DNA of 64,000 bases from Ralstonia sp. SET104. Its GTDB lineage: Bacteria > Pseudomonadota > Gammaproteobacteria > Burkholderiales > Burkholderiaceae. The notes under the pieces were generated by a model. That model did not search any database, had not been told where the DNA came from, and saw only the letters and a program-made list of their open reading frames with translations. Shown one piece after another: positions 53,780 to 64,000 of the stretch. The position numbers were made by a program, and so were the translations under genes. The stretch spans positions 248,001-312,000 of the forward strand of contig NZ_BHVX01000002.1 in assembly GCF_003851545.1 (NCBI RefSeq), given 5' to 3'. Position 1 is the stretch's first letter; each line of letters opens with the position of its first letter.

Positions 53780-53816
53780 TTCGGAGCAGTAAAACATTTT
53801 CCGCAAGGGGTTTTTA

Positions 53817-56405
<2,589 letters not shown>

Positions 56406-56424
56406 AGCTTGATGTAGTGTGTTT

Positions 56425-56459
56425 AAAAGCCGCTCTGGAGTTAGCCAGGGCGGCTTTTT
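56425..56459 (+). terminator. Terminator after clpB
   Basis: AAAGCCGCTCTGG pairs with CCAGGGCGGCTTT (one G-U) over a six-base loop, followed by TT and a further TTTTT after one G. Confidence 0.85.
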
Positions 56460-56603
56460 GTTTTTGGGTTTGCCACCGTCGGCGCAGCCCATATGCGAAA
56501 TCCAATGAACATTCCCTGAAACCATTCGTTCCCCGTACAAGACCGGCTCGGTAGTCTTGCTCCTGTTCCAAATCCATCAGACATAAGAAACGGAGCCAGC
56601 AAG

Positions 56604-57611
56604 ATGATTCGCAAGTTTGTCTTCCACGCCATTGCGGCTGCCATCGTGGCGGGGGGAGCCGCCGGTGCGCACGCGGCAACGACGCTGCTGAACGTGTCGT
56701 ATGACCCGACGCGCGAGCTGTACAAAGAGATCAACACCGAATTCGCCAAGAAATGGAAGGCCGAGACGGGTGAAGACCTCACCCTGCGCGTTTCGCACGG
56801 CGGCTCGGGCAAGCAAGCCCGCTCCGTCATCGACGGGCTGGACGCCGATGTGGTGACGCTCGCCCTCGGCTACGACATTGACGCGATTGCCGAGAAGGGG
56901 CTGACGGGCAAGGACTGGCAGAAACGCCTGCCGCACAATGCCTCGCCGTACACGTCGACCATCGTGTTTCTGGTGCGCAAGGGCAACCCGAAGGGCATCA
57001 AGGATTGGAACGATCTGATCAGGCCGGGGATTGCCGTCATCACGCCTAACCCGAAGACATCGGGCGGCGCACGCTGGAACTACCTGGCCGCGTGGGCCTA
57101 TGCGCTCAAGCAGCCGGGCGGCTCGGATGCAACGGCCAAGGAGTTCGTACAGAGGCTCTACAAGAATGTGCCGGTGCTCGACTCGGGTGCGCGTGGCGCC
57201 ACCACCACCTTCACGGAACGCGGAATCGGCGACGTGCTGATCGCGTGGGAAGACGAGGCGCTGCTGGCCTCGCGCGTGGAGGGTAAGGACAAGTTTGACG
57301 TGGTGGTGCCATCCATCTCCATCCTGGCCGAGCCGCCGGTGGCGGTGGTGGACAAGGTGGCCGACAAGAAGGGCACGCGCAAGGTGGCCGAGGCTTACCT
57401 CAAGTTTCTGTACACGCCGCAGGGCCAGGAGATTGGCGCGAAGAATTTCTATCGACCGACCGACCCGGCGGTGGCCAGGAAGCACGAGAGCGAATTCCCG
57501 AAAGTGAAGCTGGTGACCATCGACGACACGTTTGGCGGCTGGCAGAAGGCGCAGAAAACGCACTTTGCCGATGGCGCTCAGTTTGATCAGCTCTATCAAC
57601 CGGGCAAGTAA
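56604..57611 (+). CDS. sbp: Sulfate/thiosulfate ABC transporter substrate-binding protein
   Basis: The 335-residue periplasmic protein begins with a signal peptide ([18 protein letters not shown], cleaved near AHA, residue 24). The Sbp family pattern is present: [38 protein letters not shown] and [20 protein letters not shown]. It should bind sulfate or thiosulfate for an ABC importer, but no cysTWA permease genes are next to it. It comes 28 bases before ssuE, so it belongs with the sulfonate genes. Family members alone can serve a transporter encoded elsewhere. Confidence 0.93.
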   Translation: MIRKFVFHAIAAAIVAGGAAGAHAATTLLNVSYDPTRELYKEINTEFAKKWKAETGEDLTLRVSHGGSGKQARSVIDGLDADVVTLALGYDIDAIAEKGLTGKDWQKRLPHNASPYTSTIVFLVRKGNPKGIKDWNDLIRPGIAVITPNPKTSGGARWNYLAAWAYALKQPGGSDATAKEFVQRLYKNVPVLDSGARGATTTFTERGIGDVLIAWEDEALLASRVEGKDKFDVVVPSISILAEPPVAVVDKVADKKGTRKVAEAYLKFLYTPQGQEIGAKNFYRPTDPAVARKHESEFPKVKLVTIDDTFGGWQKAQKTHFADGAQFDQLYQPGK

Positions 57612-57639
57612 ACCCGACTCTCACAGGTGTGTCCGCATC

Positions 57640-58272
57640 ATGCAAATCCTGACCATTTCCGGCAGCCCTTCTGCGCAATCGCGGTCTGCGCGGCTGCTGG
57701 GCCATGTGCGGGCGCAGCTTGAGCGCGCTGGCGAGCGGGCGGACCACCTCGACCTGCGCGGCCTGCCAGCCGATGCGCTGCTGGGCGCGCAGGTGTCCGA
57801 CGCCGCCATTGCCGATGCAGTGGCGCGGGTGGAGGCGGCCGAGGTGGTGATTCTTGCCACGCCGGTCTACAAGGCCGCCTATAGCGGCCTGCTCAAGACG
57901 TTTCTCGATCTGCTGCCGCAGAGCGGGCTGCGCGACAAGGTCGTGCTGCCGATCGCCACCGGAGGCAGTCTCGCCCACACGCTGGCGATCGACTATGCGC
58001 TGCGCCCGGTGCTGACAGCGCTCGCCGCGCGTTCGATCCTGCCGGGCATCTTTGCTGTGGATTCGCAGATCGTCGTGGCTGACGACGGTGTGATTGTTGA
58101 CCCATCGTTGCAACAGCGCCTCGACGATGGTGTGGAGCGCGTGCACCAGGCCCTGGCGCTGGCACGGCACCCGACGGTCGCACAGGTGATCGTCGCCAGC
58201 CGCAGCACCGCACGCGCCGCCGCGTTAACCCACCCCCAGGCTGACGCCCAGCGAATGCGATGTCTGGCCTGA
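57640..58272 (+). CDS. ssuE: NADPH-dependent FMN reductase SsuE
   Basis: The 210-residue flavodoxin-fold enzyme supplies FMNH2 to the sulfonate monooxygenase. The FMN-binding loop ISGSPSAQSRSARLLGHV (about residues 6-23), the ATPVYKAAYSGLLKTFLDLLP stretch and GGSLAHTLAIDYALRPVL are characteristic. ATG 57640 is chosen because the similarity begins there; the longer frame overlaps the sbp gene. It has a C-terminal extension compared with E. coli SsuE (191 residues). Confidence 0.93.
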   Translation: MQILTISGSPSAQSRSARLLGHVRAQLERAGERADHLDLRGLPADALLGAQVSDAAIADAVARVEAAEVVILATPVYKAAYSGLLKTFLDLLPQSGLRDKVVLPIATGGSLAHTLAIDYALRPVLTALAARSILPGIFAVDSQIVVADDGVIVDPSLQQRLDDGVERVHQALALARHPTVAQVIVASRSTARAAALTHPQADAQRMRCLA

Positions 58273-58396
58273 TGCGCTGAACGCGCGCCGCCTACACCGC
58301 CAACTACACCGCCAACGCTTTCCCGTTGTTGTCATGCCGCGCAGCACCTGCGCGCGGATCGTGCCGCCCCTGCATCCCACATCAACTGAACTTGCC

Positions 58397-59413
58397 ATGA
58401 AAAAACATTCGCCCCTGCGCAGGACTTTGACCCGCGTTTCCGTGACCCTCGCTACGCTGTTTGCCACGTTGGGCGCGCCCGCTGCGTTTGCCAACAGCGA
58501 TACGCCGCCACCCAATGCCGCCAGGCAGCTGCGCATCGGCTATCAGAAGTACGGCACGCTGACTGTGCTCAAGGCGCGTGGCACGCTGGAAAAGCGCCTC
58601 GCTGCGCAGGGCATTGAGGTGAAGTGGACGGAGTTTCCCGCCGGCCCGCAGTTGCTCGAAGGGTTGAATGTTGGGGCCATCGATTTTGGCACTACAGGTG
58701 AAGCACCAACGATTTTCGCGCTGGCCGCCGGTGCGCATCTCGTCTACGTGGGCAACCAGCCGCCCGCACCGGCGGGCGAGGCAATCATCGTGCCGAAGAA
58801 CTCACCGCTCAAGAGCGTGACGGACTTGCGCGGCAAGCGCGTCGCCTTCAACAAGGGCTCGAACGTGCACTACCTGCTGGTGAAGCTGCTGGAGAAGGCC
58901 AAGGTGCCCTACAGCGATATCCAGCCCGTCTACCTGACGCCGGCTGATGCGCGCGCCGCATTCGAGCGCGGCGCCATTGACGCATGGGTGATCTGGGACC
59001 CGTTCTTCGCAGCGGCTGAAACGCAGCTTGGCGCGCGCGTGCTGGCCGATGGCACGGGCGTGGTCAACAACGCGCAGTACTTCCTGGCTTCGAAGGGCTA
59101 TGCGGGCGCACGGCCCGATGTGCTGAACATCGTGCTCGATGAGCTGAAGAAAACCGACACGTGGGCCGAGGCCAACCCGAAGGACGTCACGAACATCCTT
59201 GGGCCGCAACTCGGCCTTGAGCCAGCGGTGGTGGCGCGCTCCGTCTCGCGCATCGCCTATGGCATCCGGCCGGTGGGGCCCGAGGCACTGGCGGATCAAC
59301 AGCGCATTGCCGACACGTTCCACACGCTCAAGCTGATTCCGCGCCAGGTGAAGGTGGCGGATTCTGCCTGGAAACCGAGCGCACAACCCGCTGCACAACA
59401 AGCGGCTCGCTGA
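58397..59413 (+). CDS. ssuA: Aliphatic sulfonate-binding periplasmic protein SsuA
   Basis: The 338-residue protein has a signal peptide ([18 protein letters not shown], cleaved near AFA, residue 30) and an SBP fold. The patterns [20 protein letters not shown] and [20 protein letters not shown] are typical of SsuA/taurine-binding proteins. Its substrate should be alkanesulfonates delivered to SsuB-SsuC. ATG 58397 is chosen; the frame extends to 58334 with no signal-peptide character. ssuD follows after 29 bases. Confidence 0.93.
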   Translation: MKKHSPLRRTLTRVSVTLATLFATLGAPAAFANSDTPPPNAARQLRIGYQKYGTLTVLKARGTLEKRLAAQGIEVKWTEFPAGPQLLEGLNVGAIDFGTTGEAPTIFALAAGAHLVYVGNQPPAPAGEAIIVPKNSPLKSVTDLRGKRVAFNKGSNVHYLLVKLLEKAKVPYSDIQPVYLTPADARAAFERGAIDAWVIWDPFFAAAETQLGARVLADGTGVVNNAQYFLASKGYAGARPDVLNIVLDELKKTDTWAEANPKDVTNILGPQLGLEPAVVARSVSRIAYGIRPVGPEALADQQRIADTFHTLKLIPRQVKVADSAWKPSAQPAAQQAAR

Positions 59414-59442
59414 TCGCCATGACCATTTCGAAAGGAGCAGTC

Positions 59443-60606
59443 ATGCAAGTCTTCTGGTTCATCCCGACCCACGGCGACAGCCGCTACCTCGGCACCACTG
59501 AGGGCGCGCGTCAGGTCGATCACACCTATCTGCAGCAAGTGGCCGTGGCCGCCGACACGCTCGGCTACGAAGGCGTACTCATTCCCACCGGCCGCTCGTG
59601 CGAAGACCCGTGGATCGTGGCCGCGAGCCTGATACCGGTGACGAAGCGCCTGCGCTTTCTGGTGGCGGTGCGCCCAGGGCTGATGGCGCCCACGCTGGCT
59701 GCGCGCATGGCTGCCACGTATGACCGTCTGTCGAACGGGCGTCTGCTGGTGAACCTCGTCACCGGCGGCGATCCGGCCGAGCTGGCCGGCGATGGCCTGT
59801 TCCTCGACCACGCGCAACGCTATGAGGCCTCGGAAGAATTCATCCGCATCTGGCGCGAAACGCTGGCGGCGAGTCATGACGGTGCGGCGCTGGATTTCAC
59901 CGGCAAGCACCTCAGCGTGAAGGGTGCGAAGGTGTTGTATCCGCCTGTGCAGACACCGCATCCGCCGGTGTATTTCGGTGGCTCGTCGGAAGCAGCGCAT
60001 GAGCTGGCCGCGGAGCAGGTCGATACGTATCTCACCTGGGGCGAGCCGCCCGCTGCCGTGGCCGAGAAGCTTGCCGACGTGCGCAAGCGCGCTGCCAAGC
60101 GTGGCCGCACGGTGCGCTTTGGCATCCGCCTGCATGTGATCGTGCGCGAGACGGAGGAGCAAGCCTGGGCCGCTGCCGATCGGCTCATCAGCAAGCTCGA
60201 TGACGACACCGTTGCCCGTGCGCAGGAAGCCTTCCGCAAGATGGATTCTGCCGGCCAACAGCGCATGGCGGCGCTGCATGCCAACGGCGTCAGACGCACC
60301 CGGGCTGATCTGGAAATCAGCCCAAACCTGTGGGCCGGCGTTGGCCTGGTGCGCGGCGGCGCAGGCACCGCACTGGTGGGTGATCCGCAAACGGTGGCCG
60401 CACGCATGCAGGAATACGCAGCGCTTGGCATCGATACGTTCGTGCTCTCCGGCTATCCGCATCTGGAAGAGGCGTACCGCTTTGCCGAACTGGTGTTTCC
60501 GCTGTTGCCGCGCTCGGTGCGTGACAAATTGCCGGGCAACGTGCTCAACGGGCCGTTTGGCGAGGTGGTCGCCACAGGCATCCTGCCGCGCGTGGCGGCA
60601 AGCTGA
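59443..60606 (+). CDS. ssuD: FMNH2-dependent alkanesulfonate monooxygenase SsuD
   Basis: The 387-residue luciferase-like enzyme oxidises C2-C10 alkanesulfonates to aldehydes and sulfite using FMNH2 from SsuE. It begins [18 protein letters not shown] and carries the SsuD signature stretches [20 protein letters not shown] and [23 protein letters not shown] 59443 has AAAGGAG seven bases upstream; an earlier ATG at 59419 is less likely. Length fits SsuD (380-390). It sits in the order ssuE-A-D-C-B. Confidence 0.95.
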   Translation: MQVFWFIPTHGDSRYLGTTEGARQVDHTYLQQVAVAADTLGYEGVLIPTGRSCEDPWIVAASLIPVTKRLRFLVAVRPGLMAPTLAARMAATYDRLSNGRLLVNLVTGGDPAELAGDGLFLDHAQRYEASEEFIRIWRETLAASHDGAALDFTGKHLSVKGAKVLYPPVQTPHPPVYFGGSSEAAHELAAEQVDTYLTWGEPPAAVAEKLADVRKRAAKRGRTVRFGIRLHVIVRETEEQAWAAADRLISKLDDDTVARAQEAFRKMDSAGQQRMAALHANGVRRTRADLEISPNLWAGVGLVRGGAGTALVGDPQTVAARMQEYAALGIDTFVLSGYPHLEEAYRFAELVFPLLPRSVRDKLPGNVLNGPFGEVVATGILPRVAAS

Positions 60607-60623
60607 AACCGAAGGAGAGGGCG

Positions 60624-61418
60624 ATGGCATTGAAACCCAACACCTTCCTGCGCACCGCCGGGCAACGGGTGGCGCCGTGGGTTGTGCCGCTCGTGCTGCT
60701 GGTGCTGTGGCAGGCCTGCGCACAGTGGGGCTGGCTCTCGAACCGCATCCTGCCCGCGCCGCTGGATGTGGCCAAGGCCGCCATCGAGCTGGCGCGCTCG
60801 GGCGAGCTGTGGACGCATGTGGCGGTGAGCACGTGGCGCGCGCTGCTGGGCTTCGTCATCGGCGGCTCGCTGGGGCTGGCGCTGGGGCTGCTGACCGGCA
60901 CGTTCCGTACCGCCGAGACGCTGCTCGATACCACCTTGCAGATGGTGCGCAACATCCCCGTGCTGGCGCTGATTCCGCTGGTCATCCTGTGGTTCGGCAT
61001 TGACGAATCGGCCAAGTTGTTTCTTGTGTCACTGGGCGTGTTCTTTCCGATTTACCTGAACACGTATCACGGCATCCGCTCGGTGGATCCGGCGCTGGTG
61101 GAGATGGCGCGCAGTTATGGTTTGTCGCGGGCGCAGCTCTACCGCGAGGTGATCCTGCCCGGCGCGCTGCCGCAGATTCTGGTGGGTGTGCGATTCTCGC
61201 TCGGCCTGATGTGGGTGACGCTGATCGTGGCGGAGACGGTCTCTGCGCAAGCCGGCATTGGCTACATGACGATGAACGCGCGCGAGTTCCTGCAGACCGA
61301 CGTGGTGCTGCTGGGCATCCTGCTGTACGCGCTGCTGGGCAAGCTGGCGGATTGGCTGTCGCGCGGGCTGGAGCGCTACTGGCTGCGCTGGCACCCCGGA
61401 TATCAAGCGGCCGCCTGA
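60624..61418 (+). CDS. ssuC: Sulfonate ABC transporter permease SsuC
   Basis: The 264-residue inner-membrane permease has about six helices and the EAA loop [23 protein letters not shown]. It forms the channel of the sulfonate importer with SsuB as ATPase and SsuA as binding protein. A longer N-terminus than E. coli SsuC is not evident. It begins 17 bases after ssuD and precedes ssuB by 26 bases. Confidence 0.95.
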   Translation: MALKPNTFLRTAGQRVAPWVVPLVLLVLWQACAQWGWLSNRILPAPLDVAKAAIELARSGELWTHVAVSTWRALLGFVIGGSLGLALGLLTGTFRTAETLLDTTLQMVRNIPVLALIPLVILWFGIDESAKLFLVSLGVFFPIYLNTYHGIRSVDPALVEMARSYGLSRAQLYREVILPGALPQILVGVRFSLGLMWVTLIVAETVSAQAGIGYMTMNAREFLQTDVVLLGILLYALLGKLADWLSRGLERYWLRWHPGYQAAA

Positions 61419-61444
61419 GGCCGAATGCCGAATTGGAGACACGC

Positions 61445-62296
61445 ATGCAAAGCAACGCTACTGAACACGCCGCGCTGGCCGGCACCGCCTTGCACATCGA
61501 ACACGTCATCAAACGCTATGGCGATCGTGAAGTGCTGCACGGTATCGATCTGGAGATTACGCCGGGCGAGTTTGTCGTCATCGTCGGGCGCAGCGGCTGC
61601 GGCAAGAGCACGCTGCTGAGGCTGATTGCGGGGTTGGAGGGCATTGACGACGGCCACCTGCGTCGCGATGGCGAAACCGGAGATGGCCTGCACGATGACG
61701 CCCGCGTGATGTTCCAGGACGCACGTCTTCTGCCGTGGAAGAAGGTGCTCGACAACGTTGCGTTGGGCCTGCCCAGCAGGTTCCCAGGATCGCAGCGTGC
61801 GCAGGCTGCGGAAGTGCTCGCGCAGGTGGGGCTGGCCGAGCGTGCAGGGGAGTGGCCATCGCGCCTGTCGGGCGGACAGCGCCAGCGTGTAGCACTGGCC
61901 CGTGCACTGGTGCATCGCCCACGCCTGTTGCTGCTCGATGAACCGCTGGGCGCGCTTGATGCGCTCACCCGCATCGACATGCAGAACCTCATCGAAGGCC
62001 TGTGGCAGCGCCTGGGTTTTACCGCCGTGCTCGTCACGCACGACGTGGCCGAGGCGGTGGCGCTGGCTGACCGTGTGGTGCTGATCGAAGAGGGCCGCAT
62101 TGCGCTGGATGCGCGCATCGATCTGCCACGACCGAGGCATCGGGGCTCGCCTGCGTTTGCGCGGCTGGAAGAAGCCATTCTCAACCGCGTGATGCAGCGC
62201 AAGATCGATCCGAATGAAGTGACCGATGTGCGCTCGCACACGGCGTGGGCATCACCCTTTGACGTGGCGGCCACAGCGGTGCGCTGGGCCGTGTAA
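61445..62296 (+). CDS. ssuB: Sulfonate ABC transporter ATPase SsuB
   Basis: The 283-residue ATPase powers sulfonate import. Walker [21 protein letters not shown] (about residues 43-62), the Q-loop region [19 protein letters not shown], the signature [16 protein letters not shown] and Walker [14 protein letters not shown] are intact, followed by the His switch [11 protein letters not shown] 61445 is chosen because the frame upstream overlaps ssuC. It is longer than E. coli SsuB (255 residues) by a C-terminal tail. Confidence 0.95.
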   Translation: MQSNATEHAALAGTALHIEHVIKRYGDREVLHGIDLEITPGEFVVIVGRSGCGKSTLLRLIAGLEGIDDGHLRRDGETGDGLHDDARVMFQDARLLPWKKVLDNVALGLPSRFPGSQRAQAAEVLAQVGLAERAGEWPSRLSGGQRQRVALARALVHRPRLLLLDEPLGALDALTRIDMQNLIEGLWQRLGFTAVLVTHDVAEAVALADRVVLIEEGRIALDARIDLPRPRHRGSPAFARLEEAILNRVMQRKIDPNEVTDVRSHTAWASPFDVAATAVRWAV

Positions 62297-62366
62297 GGCG
62301 CCGCAAGACGTTCTGCTGAAAACATTCATTGGCACGTAGCGCTGTTGTCATCTAAGAAGGAGCATC

Positions 62367-62582
62367 ATGAGCATTCAAGCGATTAACGTCCGCAACCAGT
62401 TTCGCGGGCAGATCAAGGAGATCATCCGGGGCGACGTGCTCTCGGAGATTGACGTGGAGACCCAGGCCGGCATCGTTACCTCGGTCATCACCACGCGCTC
62501 GGTCGACAACCTCGGCCTTAAGATCGGCAGTGAAGTGGTGGCGCTGGTGAAGGCGACGGAAGTGTCGATCGCCAAACTGTAA
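62367..62582 (+). CDS. ssuF: TOBE-domain molybdopterin-binding-like protein (SsuF)
   Basis: The 71-residue protein is a single TOBE/Mop domain: NVRNQFRGQIKEIIRGDVLS, then SVITTRSVDNLGLKIGSEVV and VKATEVSIAKL. In Pseudomonas putida a similar small gene, ssuF, ends the ssuEADCBF operon and is needed for growth on sulfonates in that organism. The domain binds molybdate or related oxyanions. AAGGAG lies upstream of ATG 62367. It is 70 bases after ssuB. Confidence 0.88.
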   Translation: MSIQAINVRNQFRGQIKEIIRGDVLSEIDVETQAGIVTSVITTRSVDNLGLKIGSEVVALVKATEVSIAKL

Positions 62583-62632
62583 GGACGGGGAGGAGACGGC
62601 GACCTAGCAGGACCACTCAGGAGCCCAATCCC

Positions 62633-63511
62633 ATGAGTCTCATGCACACCACTGCACTTGCACAATTTCTCGGCACCTTGCCCAACGCACCGACGCCCGA
62701 TCGCCAACTGTGGCGTGACGCCGCCGGCCGCGTGCAGGGCCAGTTCTTCCATTGCGCGCTTACGAGTCTGTTCGAGCCGGTTTGGCGGCTTGCCGCCGAT
62801 GGCTCTCTGGCGCCCGCCGGCCACGAAGCGCTGATGCGCACCTGGACGCGCGGTGGCGATCTGGGCCTGAACCCGTGGAAGATGTTCTCGCTGGCGTCAG
62901 ATGACAGCACGCTGGTGGAACTGGACCGCCTGTGCCGGCTGGTGCATACGCTCAACTACTTTGCCCGCACCGATGCGCAGCGGCTGGTGCTGAACGTCCA
63001 TGGCCGCTTGCTGGCGGCGGTGGCGGCTGATCATGGCAGGGCGTTCCAGCGCGCGGTGACGGCACTGGGCTTGCACCCGGATCAGTTCGTCATCCAGATG
63101 CCGTCCACGGCCAACGATGACTTGGGCCTGCTGCTGTTTGTGGTGGACAACTACCGGCGCAACGGTTTTGCCGTGGCAGTGCAGGCGTCGGACCCGGCGG
63201 AAGCGGGTGCGCTGCTTGTGCATGCGAAGCCTGCATATCTGAAGCTCGACGCGCGGCGCGATTGGCACACGCGGCATGTGGTGTCGCTGGCCGATTCTGC
63301 GCGCGAGCTGGGCGTGACGCTTGCGTTGCGACGCTGCGAACGCCCGAGCGATCTGGAGCTGGCCCGCGCAGCCGGTATCACCTATGTGCAGGGCAGCATC
63401 CTGCCGGGCGCCGAACCCGAGCCGGAACCTTCGTCCACGCCGCTGTTAATGCCGATGGCGCAGGCGCCGCTCGTGCAGCAACAGTGCGCTGGCTTTTCTC
63501 TGGCGGAATGA
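62633..63511 (+). CDS. Degenerate EAL-domain protein
   Basis: The 292-residue protein has the fold of an EAL (cyclic di-GMP phosphodiesterase) domain but is probably catalytically inactive. The EAL motif survives in HEALMRTWTRGG, LVLNVHGRLLAAV keeps the metal-binding Asn, and AYLKLDARRD and ITYVQGSIL keep the Lys and Gln. The DDFGTG loop, with two metal-binding Asp residues, is replaced by AVQASDPAEAG. The metal-binding Glu of the strand before it is Gln (FVIQMPS). It may act as a c-di-GMP receptor or protein-binding module instead. It follows ssuF by 50 bases; whether it belongs to the sulfonate operon is not known. Confidence 0.82.
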   Translation: MSLMHTTALAQFLGTLPNAPTPDRQLWRDAAGRVQGQFFHCALTSLFEPVWRLAADGSLAPAGHEALMRTWTRGGDLGLNPWKMFSLASDDSTLVELDRLCRLVHTLNYFARTDAQRLVLNVHGRLLAAVAADHGRAFQRAVTALGLHPDQFVIQMPSTANDDLGLLLFVVDNYRRNGFAVAVQASDPAEAGALLVHAKPAYLKLDARRDWHTRHVVSLADSARELGVTLALRRCERPSDLELARAAGITYVQGSILPGAEPEPEPSSTPLLMPMAQAPLVQQQCAGFSLAE

Positions 63512-63520
63512 GCACGCACC

Positions 63521-64000
63521 ATGGCACGCAGCGCACCCGCAACCGCATCGGACGCACACACCTGGCTGTGGCCAGCAGACGCCATCATCCTGACCGTGCC
63601 CGGTTTGCATGGCAGCGGCCCCGGCCACTGGCAGACGCGGTGGGAGCACCGGTTTCCGGATTGGCGCCGCGTGGTGCAGACCGACTGGTCGATGCCCGAT
63701 CTACCGCGCTGGTCTGCACGTGTGGGCGAGGCGGTACGTGCGGCGCATCCCGAGCGGCCGTCATCTCGCACCAAGCGCCGCGTGATTCTGGTGGCGCACA
63801 GCTTCGGTTGCCTCGCGTCGCTGCATTGGGCGGCGCAGACAAAAGAAGCGGTAGCCGCCGTGCTGCTCGTCGCTCCGGCCGACCCGGACAAATTTGGCGT
63901 GCGTGATCTGCTGCCGCAGCGCGCCTTGCTGTTTCCCGCCACGCTCGTCGCCAGCCGCAACGATCCGTGGATGCCGCAGGGCAACGCCATCGACTGGGGT
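63521..64000 (+). CDS. RBBP9/YdeN-type alpha/beta hydrolase, 5' part
   Basis: The frame starts at ATG 63521, nine bases after the EAL gene, and runs off the window without a stop, giving the first 160 codons. It shows an alpha/beta hydrolase of the RBBP9/YdeN (serine hydrolase) family: TVPGLHGSGPGHWQTRWE near residue 26, and VILVAHSFGCLASLHW (about 89-104) with the nucleophile Ser in the AHSFG elbow. LVAPADPDKFGV follows. The substrate of this family is mostly unknown. The short spacing suggests co-transcription with the EAL gene. Confidence 0.85.
   Translation, partial: MARSAPATASDAHTWLWPADAIILTVPGLHGSGPGHWQTRWEHRFPDWRRVVQTDWSMPDLPRWSARVGEAVRAAHPERPSSRTKRRVILVAHSFGCLASLHWAAQTKEAVAAVLLVAPADPDKFGVRDLLPQRALLFPATLVASRNDPWMPQGNAIDWG

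Overview
The window is about 64 kb of high-GC chromosomal DNA with dense genes and short intergenic gaps. Gene content and order point to a betaproteobacterium of the Burkholderiales, most probably Ralstonia or a close relative. The signs are rimP-nusA-infB-rbfA-truB, rpsF-priB-rpsR-rplI-dnaB, a complete Ara4N (arn) locus with arnA split into two genes, a 3-hydroxybutyrate oligomer hydrolase and an ssuEADCB-ssuF sulfonate cluster. The genus is an inference from gene content; no rRNA or other taxonomic marker is present. I saw no insertion sequence, prophage, integrase or CRISPR array. This reads as core chromosome rather than an island.

Layout, left half. The window opens with the 3' end of a TauE/SafE-like membrane gene, then scpB (chromosome segregation) and rluB (23S rRNA pseudouridine synthase with very long low-complexity tails). 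The translation operon rimP-nusA-infB-rbfA-truB (3.7-10.1 kb) follows a short leader holding a strong promoter and an intrinsic terminator. Convergent to it lies a marR-led tripartite drug efflux operon (10.2-15.2 kb, minus strand) with two matching operator-like palindromes at marR. Next come typA, a sterol-desaturase-family gene, a 3-hydroxyisobutyryl-CoA hydrolase-like gene, dusA and tRNA-His(GTG). After an M20 dipeptidase and a cupin comes lexA, with two perfect-spacing SOS boxes and an uncharacterised 61-codon ORF downstream. Then fpr, an L-asparaginase, the ribosomal protein/replication operon rpsF-priB-rpsR-rplI, dnaB, and a DUF47-PiT phosphate uptake pair.

Layout, right half. Minus-strand genes from 31.9 to 43.7 kb encode an NlpC/P60 lipoprotein, a small secreted protein, a PIN-PhoH ATPase, a Bcp-type peroxiredoxin and the Ara4N lipid A modification locus (arnT-arnE-like-arnB-arnC-arnA1-arnA2-arnD). 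Plus-strand genes then give alanine/threonine biosynthesis (alaA-hom-thrC), a uracil-DNA glycosylase-family gene, molybdenum cofactor genes (moeA-moaD-moaE), crcB, the oligomer hydrolase and clpB with a sigma-32 promoter. The right end is a sulfur-scavenging cluster: sulfate-binding protein, ssuE, ssuA, ssuD, ssuC, ssuB and a TOBE-domain ssuF. It is followed by a degenerate EAL-domain gene and a truncated RBBP9-like hydrolase.

Most genes are ordinary housekeeping genes. The items most worth a second look are the rimP leader, the paired MarR operators, the small ORF and terminator-rich gap downstream of lexA, a promoter-to-terminator segment in the phoH-bcp gap, and the degenerate EAL gene at the end of the ssu cluster.
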